DNA of 64,000 nucleotides from Frigidibacter sp. SD6-1 (GCF_030143255.1 NZ_JARJNR010000005.1:1-64000), one strand, 5' to 3'. Shown: positions 42,922 to 52,291, counted from the stretch's first letter. Notes: generated from the letters alone by a model not told the origin. Program-made: numbers and translations.

Positions 42922-42952
42922 TGAATGAGGGTTCCCGTAGCGGGAAGGTCAA
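42922..42952 (-). promoter_or_regulatory. CueR-type promoter of copA
   Basis: Reading the minus strand: TTGACC (-35, 42952-42947), a 19-base spacer and CATTCA (weak -10, 42927-42922). The spacer holds the dyad ACCTTCCC-N5-GGGAA(CC), the pattern of MerR/CueR-controlled promoters with an overlong spacer. It lies about 30 bases upstream of the copA start. Confidence 0.75.
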
Positions 42953-43004
42953 GTGTCCAGGCTGATCAATCTGCCGCTATGGCCTGTCCCGGCGGCGAAG
43001 ATGG

Positions 43005-43092
43005 TGGCGGATGGGGTGGGATTCGAACCCACGGAACCTTTCGGTTCGCCGGTTTTCAAGACCGGTGCCTTAAACCGCTCGGCCACCCATCC
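43005..43092 (-). tRNA. tRNA-Ser (anticodon TGA)
   Basis: On the minus strand the gene begins GGATGGGTGGCCGAGCGG and ends CCCATCC-G-CCA. Acceptor stem GGATGGG/CCCATCC is perfect; the anticodon stem CCGGT/ACCGG carries the loop CTTGAAA with TGA; a long variable arm (CGAACCGAAAGGTTCG) marks a class II tRNA; T arm GTGGG-TTCGAATC-CCAC. The CCA end is encoded. Confidence 0.97.
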
Positions 43093-43403
43093 GTCGATGC
43101 CGCGATGACCGCAGATATCGCGGATCAGGCAGGCGGAGGCAGACCTAGCCGCTTGACGCGCCGATCACAAGCCGCTCTGTGAGAGCATGCCGTCCTGCCA
43201 TACGTCCCCGATGGCTGCGAAAAGCTGCCGGTCGCGTTTCGGTGAAGTCCCGATGGCTTTTCTTGCCTGGCGTGCTGCGATACAGTCACGCGCGAAGGCG
43301 CGGAAACAGGCGCGGGCAGATCGGGCAAAGGCAGGCGGGCAGCCCCAGTTGGGTGCGGACCGGCCATATGGGTCGCATGGGCAGGATGCGCGAAGGGGAC
43401 AGG

Positions 43404-44402
43404 ATGAGCGAACCGCAATTCAGTCGGCTTGGGCCGACCGTTCTATTGGTGCTGGCGATCGCCGGCTGTCAGTTCAAGGGCGGCAGCAAACCGACCGAGC
43501 CGGTGGTGGGCGATCTTGCGGGCGAGGATGGCGCGGTTGCGACCGAGGTACCGGGCAATGCCGCCGCCGGAACTGCCGCCGCTGGCGGCCAGCGCGATGT
43601 CGAGGCGCCCGAGATCTTCTCGAAGACCGACAAGGCACTTTGGGACGGGCGTCCCTCGCTTGGCGGTATCTGGGTCGCGCATGGCGATGTGAAGGACCCC
43701 GAGCGCGTGGTGATCCGCAATCCCGCGACCGGCAAGTCGGTGACCGGCGCGCTGTTCCGCCGCGAAGTGTCGAACCCTGGGCCGAGCCTGCAGCTGTCGT
43801 CGGACGCGGCCGAGGCGCTGGGCATTCTCGCCGGGCAGCCGACGACCCTGCAGGTTGTCGCGCTGAAGCGGGTCGAGGTCGCGCCGCCCCCGCCCCCGGC
43901 GGAGCCCGCGGCAAAGGTCGCTGGCACCAAGGCGCCGCCGAAGCCCGATGCGGCCCCAACCGCTCCGGCCGTGGCCCCTGCGGCGATCGACCAGAAAAAG
44001 CTCGACCCCGTGGCCAAGACAGCGGCAGAGGCGATTGACAAGGCGGTGAAGAAGGGGGCTGCCGCACCTGCCGCAGCGCCTGCTCCTGCACCTGCCGCAG
44101 CGCCTGCGACCGCTGCGCCCGGCACCGGCGCGCCTCTCTCGGCGATCCCGGCGCAGCCTTCCGGGGCGCTGTCGAAACCCTATCTGCAGATAGGCATCTT
44201 CAGCACCGAGGAGAATGCCAAGAAAGCTGCGGCCCAGATGCAGAAGGCGGGACTTGGCGCTGTGGTGAAGCCCGAGAAGAGCCAGGACAAGACGCTGTGG
44301 CGGGTGCTGATCGGGCCCGCTGCGACCCAGGCCGAACGCGACGCGATGGTCGCCAAGGTCAAGTCGCTTGGCTATCCCGACGCCTATGCCGTGTCGAAGT
44401 AA
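43404..44402 (+). CDS. SPOR-domain lipoprotein
   Basis: 332 aa. Starts with a lipoprotein signal ending in LAIAGC (lipobox, Cys about residue 23). A long Ala/Pro-rich linker (about 150-250) leads to a C-terminal SPOR domain (KPYLQIGIFSTEENAKKAAA, LWRVLIGPAATQAERDAM, about 255-330), which binds denuded glycan strands of peptidoglycan at the septum. Located in the outer or inner membrane facing the periplasm. It precedes the D,D-carboxypeptidase gene by 13 bases, consistent with a wall-remodelling pair. ATG 43404 chosen because it opens the lipoprotein signal; GAAGGGGACAGG precedes it. Confidence 0.85.
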   Translation: MSEPQFSRLGPTVLLVLAIAGCQFKGGSKPTEPVVGDLAGEDGAVATEVPGNAAAGTAAAGGQRDVEAPEIFSKTDKALWDGRPSLGGIWVAHGDVKDPERVVIRNPATGKSVTGALFRREVSNPGPSLQLSSDAAEALGILAGQPTTLQVVALKRVEVAPPPPPAEPAAKVAGTKAPPKPDAAPTAPAVAPAAIDQKKLDPVAKTAAEAIDKAVKKGAAAPAAAPAPAPAAAPATAAPGTGAPLSAIPAQPSGALSKPYLQIGIFSTEENAKKAAAQMQKAGLGAVVKPEKSQDKTLWRVLIGPAATQAERDAMVAKVKSLGYPDAYAVSK

Positions 44403-44415
44403 GGAAGGACAGATC

Positions 44416-45576
44416 ATGCGCGGGACCACTCCATTCGGCTGGCTGATCGGGGCGGTCCTGCTTGTTGTCAGCGCAATTCCTGCGCTGGCATTCGAGACCC
44501 GTGCCCGCGCCGCCTGGATCTATGACCTGACGACCGGGACGGTTCTGCTGGAAAAGAACGCTCATACGCCGCTGCCGCCCGCCTCGATGTCGAAGCTGAT
44601 GACGGTGAACATGCTGTTCGAGGCTTTGAAGGACGGGCGCGTGACGCTGGATGAGCGTTTCGCGGTCTCCTCGCACGCCAAGTCGATGGAAGGCTCGACC
44701 ATGTTCCTGAACGAAAGGGACAAGCCGACGGTCGAGGAACTGATCCAGGGTATCGTGGTCCTGTCGGGCAACGATGCCTGCGTCGTGGTCGCCGAAGGCC
44801 TTGCCGGGACAGAGGCCGATTTTGCTGCCAAGATGAATGAACGCGCCAAGGCGCTCGGCCTGAACGACAGCCATTTCGTCAATGCCTCCGGCTGGCCCGA
44901 TCCGAACCATCTGATGAGCATGAATGACCTCGGTCACCTTGCCGTGCGGCTGATCACCGAGTTTCCGGACTATTACCATTATTTCGCGCTGACCGAATTT
45001 CCCTATGACGGGCGGTCCCCCGACAACCGCTTCAACCGCAATCCGCTTCTGAAGATGGGGATCGGCGCCGACGGCCTGAAGACCGGCCACACGTCCGAGG
45101 CGGGCTATGGCCTCGTCGGATCCGCGGTGAAGGACGGGCGGCGGGTGGTATTCGTCATCTCGGGCCTTGCAAGCGAGAAGGAACGCGCAGAGGAGGCCCA
45201 GCGCGTCGTCGACTGGGCCTTTCGGGAATTCAAGCAAAAGACCATAGCGAAACAGGGCCAGAAGATCACTGATGCGCCGGTCTGGGTCGGTTCTGCCAAG
45301 ACCGTGGGCCTTGTGGTCGAAAAGGATCTGACCCTGCTTCTGCCCTCGCTCGCCCAAGGCAATCTCAAGGGCGAGCTGCGTTATTCCGGGCCGATCCGGG
45401 CGCCCGTTGCGGCGGGAACGAAGCTTGCCGATCTGGTGATCGATATTCCCGGCCACAATCCGGTCACTGTGCCGCTGGTCGCGGAAAGCGACGTGGGCGC
45501 GGGCGGCTTCATGACCCGGCTCTCGACCGCGTTCGACATCATGGCCGGGCGGCTGATCGCGCAGATCGGCAGCTGA
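44416..45576 (+). CDS. dacF: D-alanyl-D-alanine carboxypeptidase (PBP5/6 type)
   Basis: 386 aa periplasmic enzyme that trims the terminal D-Ala from peptidoglycan stem peptides. Signal peptide (LIGAVLLVVSAIPALAFE). Penicillin-binding motifs SMSK (ASMSKLMTVNMLFE), SGN (VVLSGNDACVVVAE) and KTG (DGLKTGHTSEAGYGLVGSA). The C-terminal beta domain and an amphipathic end (MTRLSTAFDIMAGRLIAQIG) suit membrane attachment. ATG 44416 follows AAGGAAGGACAGATC. Second gene of the seven-gene plus-strand run starting at the SPOR lipoprotein. The precise paralogue name is a guess. Confidence 0.92.
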   Translation: MRGTTPFGWLIGAVLLVVSAIPALAFETRARAAWIYDLTTGTVLLEKNAHTPLPPASMSKLMTVNMLFEALKDGRVTLDERFAVSSHAKSMEGSTMFLNERDKPTVEELIQGIVVLSGNDACVVVAEGLAGTEADFAAKMNERAKALGLNDSHFVNASGWPDPNHLMSMNDLGHLAVRLITEFPDYYHYFALTEFPYDGRSPDNRFNRNPLLKMGIGADGLKTGHTSEAGYGLVGSAVKDGRRVVFVISGLASEKERAEEAQRVVDWAFREFKQKTIAKQGQKITDAPVWVGSAKTVGLVVEKDLTLLLPSLAQGNLKGELRYSGPIRAPVAAGTKLADLVIDIPGHNPVTVPLVAESDVGAGGFMTRLSTAFDIMAGRLIAQIGS

Positions 45577-45583
45577 TCCTCGC

Positions 45584-46210
45584 ATGTTCATCACCTTCGA
45601 AGGGATCGACGGATCGGGCAAGAGCACGCAGGCGCGGCTTCTGGCCGAGACATTGCGCGGCGCGGGTCACGAGGTCGTCCTGACCCGCGAACCGGGCGGC
45701 AGCCCCGGCGCCGAGGAAATCCGCCGTCTGGTCCTTGAAGGCGATCCGGACCGCTGGTCGGCGGAGACCGAGATCCTTCTCTTCACCGCTGCCCGCCGCG
45801 ACCATCTGGAACGCACGATTCAACCCGCTCTGGCGGCGGGAAAGGTCGTGATTTCCGACCGGTTCGCCGACAGCACGCGCATGTATCAGGGCCTGTCGCG
45901 CGGCGACCTGAGGCCCACTGTCGACCGGCTGCACCAGATGATGATCGGCCGCGAACCTGACCTGACCTTTCTGATCGACATTGATCCGGAGGTGGGCCTC
46001 TCCCGCGCCAAGGGGCGGAACGGCCATGAGGAGAGGTTCGAGGATATGGGCCTCGACATGCAGCGACGGATGCGGGCGGGCTTTCTGGCGCTCGCCGCCG
46101 AGTTCCGCCTGCGTTTCCATGTGATCGACGGCGCCCGCGCGCCCGACATTGTCGCAGTCGACATCGCGGCGATGGCGCTTTCGGCGCTCGCCAGGCCGGA
46201 CCATGACTGA
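45584..46210 (+). CDS. tmk: thymidylate kinase
   Basis: 208 aa, normal length. P-loop FITFEGIDGSGKSTQARLLA at 2-21, DR-x motif VISDRFADSTRMYQG, the TREPGG segment after the first helix, and the lid region with RAKGRNGHEERFEDM. Phosphorylates dTMP to dTDP in the cytoplasm. Seven bases after the carboxypeptidase gene and overlapping holB by eight bases; the tmk-holB pair is widely conserved. Confidence 0.96.
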   Translation: MFITFEGIDGSGKSTQARLLAETLRGAGHEVVLTREPGGSPGAEEIRRLVLEGDPDRWSAETEILLFTAARRDHLERTIQPALAAGKVVISDRFADSTRMYQGLSRGDLRPTVDRLHQMMIGREPDLTFLIDIDPEVGLSRAKGRNGHEERFEDMGLDMQRRMRAGFLALAAEFRLRFHVIDGARAPDIVAVDIAAMALSALARPDHD

Positions 46211-47333
46211 GGTCACGCTTCCCGAACCCGACCGGGTCGAAGGCGCACCGCACCCGCGCGAGACCGACCATCTATACGGCCAGGGCGCGGCGGAAGCGGC
46301 CTTTCTCGAAGCCTACGGGACCGGCCGCCTGCATCACGGCTGGCTACTGACCGGGCCGCGCGGTGTCGGCAAGGCGACGCTGGCCTGGCGGATCGCGCGG
46401 TTCCTTCTGGCCACGCCGCCAGATCAGGGCGGCGGCCTCTTCGGCGATCCCGCACCCGCTCCCGCGACCCTGGACATTCCTGCCGACCACCCAGTCGCGC
46501 GGCGGATGCGGGCGGGGGCGGAACCCGGCCTCTTCGTCCTCAGGCGCGGGCCAAACGACAAGGGCGACCGGCTGTCGGCTGAGATACGGGTAGATGAGGT
46601 CCGGAAGCTGAAGAGCTTCCTCCATCTCTCCTCTGCCGACGGCGGGCGCAGGGTGGTGATCGTCGATGCGGCGGACGAATTGAACGTGGCTGCCGCCAAC
46701 GCGCTTTTGAAACTGCTTGAGGAGCCGCCGGAGGGGGCGACGCTCCTCCTTGTCGCCCACCAGCCCTCGCGGCTTCTGCCGACGATCCGCTCGCGTTGCC
46801 GCGAACTCAGGCTTGCGCCGCTCGCGCCCGAAGACCTCGCAGAGGCACTTGCGGCAGCGGGGGCGGAGGGGGATGCGGTGCGGCTTTCCGTCCTGTCGGC
46901 CGGTTCGGCGGGCGAGGCGGTCCGCCTCGTCAATCAGGGCGGGCTCGAAGCCTATGAGGAGATCGTCTCGCTTTTCGCGAGCCTGCCGCGCCTTGATCGC
47001 CCCGCAGCCCTGAAGCTTGCGGAAAGTGCCGCGCAGCGCGGCGGGGCGGACACGCGGCTCGATCTTCTCCTCGCGCTCATGGACCTCTTCCTTGCGCGTC
47101 TCGCCCGCGCGGGTGTTACCGGGCTCGCAGGCCCGGAAGCGGCAGCGGGCGAAGCCGCGCTGCTCGCGCGTCTCTCGCCCCACGCCGCCGCCGCCCGCGC
47201 CTGGGCCGATCTGCACCAGACGCTCGGCGCCCGCGCCCGCCACGGGCGCGCCGTCAACCTTGACCCTGCCGCCCTTCTCCTCGATATGTTCCTGCGGATA
47301 GACCAGACCGCAGGCGCGCTTGCCCTGAGGTGA
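46203..47333 (+). CDS. holB: DNA polymerase III subunit delta'
   Basis: 376 aa clamp-loader subunit. HLYGQGAAEAAFLEAYGTGR at the N-terminus, degenerate P-loop LLTGPRGVGKATLAWRIARF, VVIVDAADELNVAAANALLK and LEEPPEGATLLLVAHQPSRL with LLPTIRSRCRELRL. These are typical of alphaproteobacterial delta' proteins. ATG 46203 lies within the tmk 3' end. Six bases separate it from tatD. Its C-terminal third is rich in Ala and Arg and less conserved. Confidence 0.94.
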   Translation: MTEVTLPEPDRVEGAPHPRETDHLYGQGAAEAAFLEAYGTGRLHHGWLLTGPRGVGKATLAWRIARFLLATPPDQGGGLFGDPAPAPATLDIPADHPVARRMRAGAEPGLFVLRRGPNDKGDRLSAEIRVDEVRKLKSFLHLSSADGGRRVVIVDAADELNVAAANALLKLLEEPPEGATLLLVAHQPSRLLPTIRSRCRELRLAPLAPEDLAEALAAAGAEGDAVRLSVLSAGSAGEAVRLVNQGGLEAYEEIVSLFASLPRLDRPAALKLAESAAQRGGADTRLDLLLALMDLFLARLARAGVTGLAGPEAAAGEAALLARLSPHAAAARAWADLHQTLGARARHGRAVNLDPAALLLDMFLRIDQTAGALALR

Positions 47334-47339
47334 GCGCAG

Positions 47340-48152
47340 ATGACCAGCCAAGAAACTCCCCCCCTGATCACCGACAGCCATTGTCACCTGGATTTCCCCG
47401 ATTTCGAGGGCGAAACGGCTGCAATCATCGCCCGCGCGCAAGCGGCAGGCGTGCACCGGATGGTGACGATCTGCACCCGGCAGCGCGGCCTTGATGCGGT
47501 CCGCGTCATCGCCGAGGCGCATGATCCGGTCTTCTTCGCCTTCGGCATCCATCCGATGAGCGTCGTTGAGGAACCGCCGATTACGGTAGAGGAATTGCTT
47601 GCCGTCGCCGCCCATCCCAAATGCGTGGGCATCGGCGAGACCGGCCTTGATTATCACTACACGGCCGACAGCGCCGCCCGGCAGCAGGCCAGCCTACGTA
47701 TCCATATCGAGGCAGCGCGGCAGACCGGCCTGCCCTTGATCATCCATGCCCGCGCGGCCGACGAGGATATGGCGCGCATCCTGACCGAGGAATACCGTCA
47801 GGGCGCCTATGCTTGCGTCATGCATTGCTTTTCCTCGGGCGCGAGGTTGGCGAAGGCCGCGCTCGACCTCGGCTTCTATCTTTCCATGTCCGGCATCGCC
47901 GCCTTCCCGAAAAGTCAGGAGCTGCGCGACATATTCGCTGCCGCGCCGGTTGACCGTGTGCTTCTGGAAACCGACGCGCCCTACCTCGCCCCGCCGCCCC
48001 ATCGCGGCAAAAGGAACGAACCGGCCTACACCGCCCATACGGCGAAAGTCGGGGCCGGTCTCTACGGCCTGTCGATCGAGGATTTCGCGGCTAGGACCGA
48101 GGCGAACTTCGAACGGCTCTTCACCAAGGCCGCGGCGCGGCGGGCGGCCTGA
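47340..48152 (+). CDS. tatD: TatD-family metal-dependent hydrolase (YcfH-like)
   Basis: 270 aa TIM-barrel DNase/hydrolase. Metal ligands in TDSHCHLDFPDFEGE (11-25), GIGETGLDYHY, PLIIHARAADEDM, MHCFSSGARLAKAAL and LLETDAPYLAPPPHRGK. The family includes 3'-5' exonucleases and D-aminoacyl-tRNA-related hydrolases; precise substrate unknown. Follows holB as in many bacteria (tmk-holB-ycfH). One base separates its stop from the next ATG. Confidence 0.93.
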   Translation: MTSQETPPLITDSHCHLDFPDFEGETAAIIARAQAAGVHRMVTICTRQRGLDAVRVIAEAHDPVFFAFGIHPMSVVEEPPITVEELLAVAAHPKCVGIGETGLDYHYTADSAARQQASLRIHIEAARQTGLPLIIHARAADEDMARILTEEYRQGAYACVMHCFSSGARLAKAALDLGFYLSMSGIAAFPKSQELRDIFAAAPVDRVLLETDAPYLAPPPHRGKRNEPAYTAHTAKVGAGLYGLSIEDFAARTEANFERLFTKAAARRAA

Positions 48153-48153
48153 G

Positions 48154-48951
48154 ATGGCGCGGCTCCGCTTCACCATCCTCGGCTGCGGATCGTCGGGCGG
48201 CGTGCCGCGCATCGGCGGGCTTTGGGGCGATTGCGACCCGGCAAACCCGAAGAACCGCCGGACCCGCTGTTCGCTGCTGGTCGAACGGATCACCGACGAA
48301 GGCCGCACGTCCGTCCTGATCGACACATCGCCCGACATGCGGGCGCAGCTTCTGGATGCGAACGTCTCGACGCTCGATGCGGTCGTCTATACCCACAGCC
48401 ATGCCGATCATGTCCACGGCCTAGATGATATTCGCCAGCTCGTGATCCTCAGCCGCCGTCACATGCCGGTCTGGGCCGATCCGCCGACGCAGGAGGCACT
48501 CTTCAACCGCTTCGGCTATGCCTTCGTGCAACCCGAAGGTTCCTCCTATCCGCCGATCTGCGACATGCACACGATCAAGGGCCCGTTCGAGATCGCGGGC
48601 GCAGGCGGCGCGATCCGGCTTACACCCTTCCATGTCGAGCACGGCGATATCGAAGCGCTGGGTTTCCGGATCGGCGATCTGGCCTATCTGCCCGATGTCT
48701 CCGCCATTCCCGACGCGGCGCTGCCGCATCTGGAGGGGCTGAAGGTCTGGATCCTCGACGCGCTGCGCCGCAAGCCGCATCCGACGCATTTCCATTTCGA
48801 GAGGGCGCTCGACTGGATCGCGCGGATGAAGCCCAAGCGCGCAGTGCTGACCAACATGCACAACGATCTGGATCACGCGGCGGTCGAGGCCGAGACACCC
48901 GCCCATGTCGACGCCGCCCATGACGGCATGGTGATCGAGCTGGAGGCCTGA
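48154..48951 (+). CDS. MBL-fold metallo-hydrolase (PhnP-like)
   Basis: 265 aa beta-lactamase-fold phosphodiesterase candidate. LGCGSSGGVPRIGG at the N-terminus, dizinc motif VVYTHSHADHVHGLDDIRQL (HxHxDH) at about 73-92, further ligands in TPFHVEHGDIEALGF, LAYLPDVSAIPD and FHFERALDWI. Related proteins include the cyclic phosphodiesterase PhnP; here it belongs with the tatD gene rather than a phosphonate lyase operon. Last base of its stop is the first of the AEC transporter start (TGATG), so translation is coupled. Confidence 0.9.
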   Translation: MARLRFTILGCGSSGGVPRIGGLWGDCDPANPKNRRTRCSLLVERITDEGRTSVLIDTSPDMRAQLLDANVSTLDAVVYTHSHADHVHGLDDIRQLVILSRRHMPVWADPPTQEALFNRFGYAFVQPEGSSYPPICDMHTIKGPFEIAGAGGAIRLTPFHVEHGDIEALGFRIGDLAYLPDVSAIPDAALPHLEGLKVWILDALRRKPHPTHFHFERALDWIARMKPKRAVLTNMHNDLDHAAVEAETPAHVDAAHDGMVIELEA

Positions 48952-49889
48952 TGCAGGCGCTGTTCGAGGTCATCCTGCCGGTCTTTCTGGTGATGGGGGC
49001 TGGCTATCTGGCCACGCGGCTGGGGCTTTTCGAGGATCGCGCCGTCGATGCGCTCATGCGGTTCGCCCAGAATTTCGCGGTGCCTTGCGTGCTCTTCAAG
49101 GGCGTGGCGCAACTCGACCTCTCAAGCGCCTATGACGCCGGGCTGATGATCTCTTTCTACGCGGGCGCTTTCACCAGCTTCACGCTTGGCGCGCTCGGCG
49201 CGCGTGCGCTTTTCGGGCGGCCGGGGCCGGATGCGGTGGCGATCGGTTTCGCCGGCCTCTTCTCCAATTCGCTGCTTCTGGGCCTGCCGATCACCGAACG
49301 CGCCTATGGAACGGCGGCATTGTCCGGCAACTACGCGATCATCTCGATCCATGCGCCGATGCTTTATGCTTTCGGGATCACGATGATGGAACTGACGCGC
49401 GCCCATGGCATTGGCCTGCCGGTCGGCCAGATCGCGCGGCAGATCTTCCGGGGGATCGTGACCAATCCTTTGGTCATCGGCATCGCGCTTGGCTTCGCGG
49501 TGAACGTCTCTGGCGATCCCTTGCCGGAACCGGTCTGGGCGGGGGTCGACATGCTGGCACGCGCGGGGCTTCCGGCGGCACTCTTTGGCTTGGGCGGGGT
49601 GATGGTGCGCTACCGGCCCGAGGGCGATCTCAGGCTGGTCGCGATGATCGCGAGCTGTTCCTTGCTCCTGCATCCGGGGCTGGCCTGGTTTCTGGGAACA
49701 CGGGTCTATGGGCTCGATACGGCGGCGCTGCGGTCGGTCGTGGTGACGGCCTCGATGGCGCCGGGGATCAATGCCTATCTCTTCGCCAACATGTATGGCG
49801 TGGCCAAGCGGGTGGCAGCGACGGCGGTTCTGCTGTCCACCGCGCTGTCGATCCTGACGGTCTGGTTCTGGCTGCATGTCCTGCCCTGA
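48951..49889 (+). CDS. AEC-family transporter
   Basis: 312 aa membrane protein with about ten hydrophobic helices: EVILPVFLVMGAGYLATRLG, FAVPCVLFKGVAQLDL, FAGLFSNSLLLGLPITERAY with the conserved N/P residues of the auxin-efflux-carrier fold, and MAPGINAYLFANMYG near the end. Family members export or import small carboxylates (malonate, malate) or auxin; substrate not deducible here. Last gene of the SPOR-to-AEC run. 72 bases separate it from the MFS gene. Confidence 0.88.
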   Translation: MQALFEVILPVFLVMGAGYLATRLGLFEDRAVDALMRFAQNFAVPCVLFKGVAQLDLSSAYDAGLMISFYAGAFTSFTLGALGARALFGRPGPDAVAIGFAGLFSNSLLLGLPITERAYGTAALSGNYAIISIHAPMLYAFGITMMELTRAHGIGLPVGQIARQIFRGIVTNPLVIGIALGFAVNVSGDPLPEPVWAGVDMLARAGLPAALFGLGGVMVRYRPEGDLRLVAMIASCSLLLHPGLAWFLGTRVYGLDTAALRSVVVTASMAPGINAYLFANMYGVAKRVAATAVLLSTALSILTVWFWLHVLP

Positions 49890-49961
49890 GGCAGGATGTT
49901 TAAGGGCGCCCGTTGCCGCGCGGGTTTTTCCGGGATAGCGAAAGGCTGATCGGAGGTGCGC

Positions 49962-51125
49962 ATGTCGATCCTTGAAGCAAGCAGTCTATCACGCGCCCCG
50001 ATGGCGGGGCTTGCGGCGGTCGGCATTTTCTGGGGCGGCTTTGCCGCCTATGTGCCCGAGATCAAGGCGCAGGTCGGCGCAAGCGATGCGGCCTTCGGCG
50101 CGGCGCTGCTCGCGCCTGCCGCGGGCGGTATCCTTGCCATGTATTTCGCCCCCGCCCTTGTCGGCCGCTTTGGCCGCAGCCTTCTGCCCGCCGCCGCGAT
50201 TCTCCTGGCTCTGGCCTACTTCTTTCCGCTTCTCGCCATGACCGTCCCCGCGCTTGGAGCCGCGCTCTTCTTCATGGGGGTCGCGGTCTCGCTCGTCGAT
50301 ATGAGCGCCAACATGCGGATATCGGACCTTGAGGAACAGAGCGGGCGGCATCTGATGAATGTCAATCACGCGGCCTTTTCCTTTGCCTTTGCGGCGGCGG
50401 CGCTGGCGGCAAGCCTGACGCGGCGAGAGGCGATGCCCGCAGCCGTCGCCTTCCCGATCTTTGCTGCCGCGATCCTCGCATTGGGCTGGGTGATGCGCGA
50501 CAGGCGCGACTGGACGGTTTCGGTGTCCGAAGCCGATCAGGCGATGCATAGCGGCCTCGCACGGCCCGTGGCGCTTGCCGCCGCCGTGCTCTTCATCACC
50601 TTTGTCGCCGAGAATGCCTGTGACAGCTGGTCGGCGCTGCATATCGAGCGGACCCTGGGCGGCGCGTCGGGCAACGGCGGGTTCGGACCGATGATGCTGG
50701 GCCTGACCATGGGGATCGGGCGGCTTTCGGGGCAGGTCGCGGCGCAGAAGTTGGGCGAGGCCGGTCTGATCTTTGCCTCGACGCTGGTCGGTATCGTGGG
50801 CGCAACGCTTCTGGCACTCGCGCCCTCCGTCGCGCTGGCGCTCGCGGGCGTTGCACTTCTGGGTCTGGGCGTCGCGGTCGCGGTGCCCTCGGTCAATTCG
50901 CTTCTGGGCAAGCGCGTGCGCGCCGCCGACCGCGGCTGGGCGATCTCGCGCGCCTGGATGATCGGGTTTACGGGCTTCTTCGTCGGCCCGACACTCATGG
51001 GACAAGTGTCGGAACTCGCGGGCCTGCGCGCGGCGTTCCTTTTGATAGCGCTCCTTCTGGTCTTGGCCCTGCCCGCCGTCACGCTTCTGGGGCGAAGCCC
51101 CGTGCTCGCCCGCGCTCAGGCGTAA
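49962..51125 (+). CDS. MFS transporter
   Basis: 387 aa, twelve predicted membrane segments. FWGGFAAYVPEIKAQVGASD at 23-42 and SLVDMSANMRISDLEEQSGR in the first half, GLTMGIGRLSGQVAAQKLGE and SLLGKRVRAADRGWAISRAW in the second, resemble the fucose/sugar-efflux-like and YfmO-type MFS group. Substrate unknown. ATG 49962 is preceded by GGAGG at five bases; the GTG at 49956 abuts that site. Its 3' end overlaps the convergent lldD gene by 10 bases. Confidence 0.85.
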   Translation: MSILEASSLSRAPMAGLAAVGIFWGGFAAYVPEIKAQVGASDAAFGAALLAPAAGGILAMYFAPALVGRFGRSLLPAAAILLALAYFFPLLAMTVPALGAALFFMGVAVSLVDMSANMRISDLEEQSGRHLMNVNHAAFSFAFAAAALAASLTRREAMPAAVAFPIFAAAILALGWVMRDRRDWTVSVSEADQAMHSGLARPVALAAAVLFITFVAENACDSWSALHIERTLGGASGNGGFGPMMLGLTMGIGRLSGQVAAQKLGEAGLIFASTLVGIVGATLLALAPSVALALAGVALLGLGVAVAVPSVNSLLGKRVRAADRGWAISRAWMIGFTGFFVGPTLMGQVSELAGLRAAFLLIALLLVLALPAVTLLGRSPVLARAQA

Positions 51126-52279
51126 CGATCTTCGAATCCTTTCGGGACCAGAAGGTTGTGACGACCAAGGCCCGCAGGTGATTTTTCGCCACAGAGCGCC
51201 ATGGTGATGTCGAACTCCTTTTGCAGGATTTCGAGCGCCCTGGTGACGCCTGCTTCGCCCATCGCGCCGAGGCCGTAGATATAGGACCGGCCGATGAAAC
51301 AGGCACGCGCGCCCATCGCGACGGCCTTCAGCACGTCCTGACCCGAACGCACACCGCTGTCGAGATAGATCTCTGTCCGGTCGCCCACCGCTTTCACGAT
51401 CTCGGGCAACATGCGGATCGAGGAAAGCGCGCCGTCGAGCTGCCGCCCGCCATGGTTCGACACAAGGATCGCATCGGCGCCGAAATCCGCCGCGCGGCGG
51501 GCATCGTCGGGGTCGAGGATGCCCTTGAGGATCATCTTGCCGCCCCACATGTCGCGGATCTTGGCGATCTTGCCCCAGTCGAGCTGCGGGTCGAACTGTT
51601 CGTTCGTCCAGCTCATCAGCGAGCGGAGATCACCCACGCCTTTCGCATGGCCGACGATATTGCGGAACGTATGACGCCGCGTCATCGCCATGCCCGCCAC
51701 CCAGCGGGGTTTGGTCGCGAGGTTGATCAGGTTCTTGAGCGTCAGGCGCGGCGGCGCTGTCAGGTCGTTCTTCAGGTCCTTGTGGCGCTGGCCGAGGATC
51801 TGCAGGTCGAGCGTGAGGACGAGCGCCGAACAGCCCGCGCGCCTGGCGCGTTCTATGGCGGCGGCGACGAACTCCTCGTCCTTCATCACATAGAGCTGGA
51901 ACCAGAAGGGCGCTTTCGTATGGGCGGCAATATCCTCGATCGAGCAGATCGACATGGTCGAGAGCGTGAAGGGAACGCCAAACTTTTCAGCGGCGCGGGC
52001 CGCCTTGATCTCGCCATCCGCGCATTGCATCCCCGCCATGCCGACAGGCGCGAGTGCCAGCGGCATAGCGACCTTCTGCCCAAGCATCGTGGTTTCGCTC
52101 GTGCGGCCCAGCATGTCGACCGCGACTTTCTGCTTCAGCCGAATGTCGGCGAAGTCGGAGGTGTTTTCGCGGAAGGTCTGTTCGGTATAGCTGCCGCTCT
52201 CGCAGTAATCGAAGAACATCTTTGGCGCGCGGCGGCGGTGCAGCGTCTTCAGGTCGTCAATGCAGGTGATCACGGGCAT
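51116..52279 (-). CDS. lldD: FMN-dependent L-lactate dehydrogenase / alpha-hydroxy-acid oxidase
   Basis: 387 aa TIM-barrel flavoenzyme. KMFFDYCESGSYTEQTFREN at the start, LALAPVGMAGMQCADGEIKA, PFWFQLYVMKDEEF, LTLDLQILGQRHKDLKND, the catalytic histidine-arginine segment ILVSNHGGRQLDGALSS and LDSGVRSGQDVLKAVAMGA. Oxidises L-lactate (or glycolate-like acids) and passes electrons to quinone. A perfect palindrome 12-40 bases upstream of the start (52292-52320) suggests control by a GntR/LldR-type repressor; no such regulator is next to it. Confidence 0.9.
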   Translation of the reverse strand: MPVITCIDDLKTLHRRRAPKMFFDYCESGSYTEQTFRENTSDFADIRLKQKVAVDMLGRTSETTMLGQKVAMPLALAPVGMAGMQCADGEIKAARAAEKFGVPFTLSTMSICSIEDIAAHTKAPFWFQLYVMKDEEFVAAAIERARRAGCSALVLTLDLQILGQRHKDLKNDLTAPPRLTLKNLINLATKPRWVAGMAMTRRHTFRNIVGHAKGVGDLRSLMSWTNEQFDPQLDWGKIAKIRDMWGGKMILKGILDPDDARRAADFGADAILVSNHGGRQLDGALSSIRMLPEIVKAVGDRTEIYLDSGVRSGQDVLKAVAMGARACFIGRSYIYGLGAMGEAGVTRALEILQKEFDITMALCGEKSPAGLGRHNLLVPKGFEDRYA

Positions 52280-52291
52280 GGGCGGCTCCGG

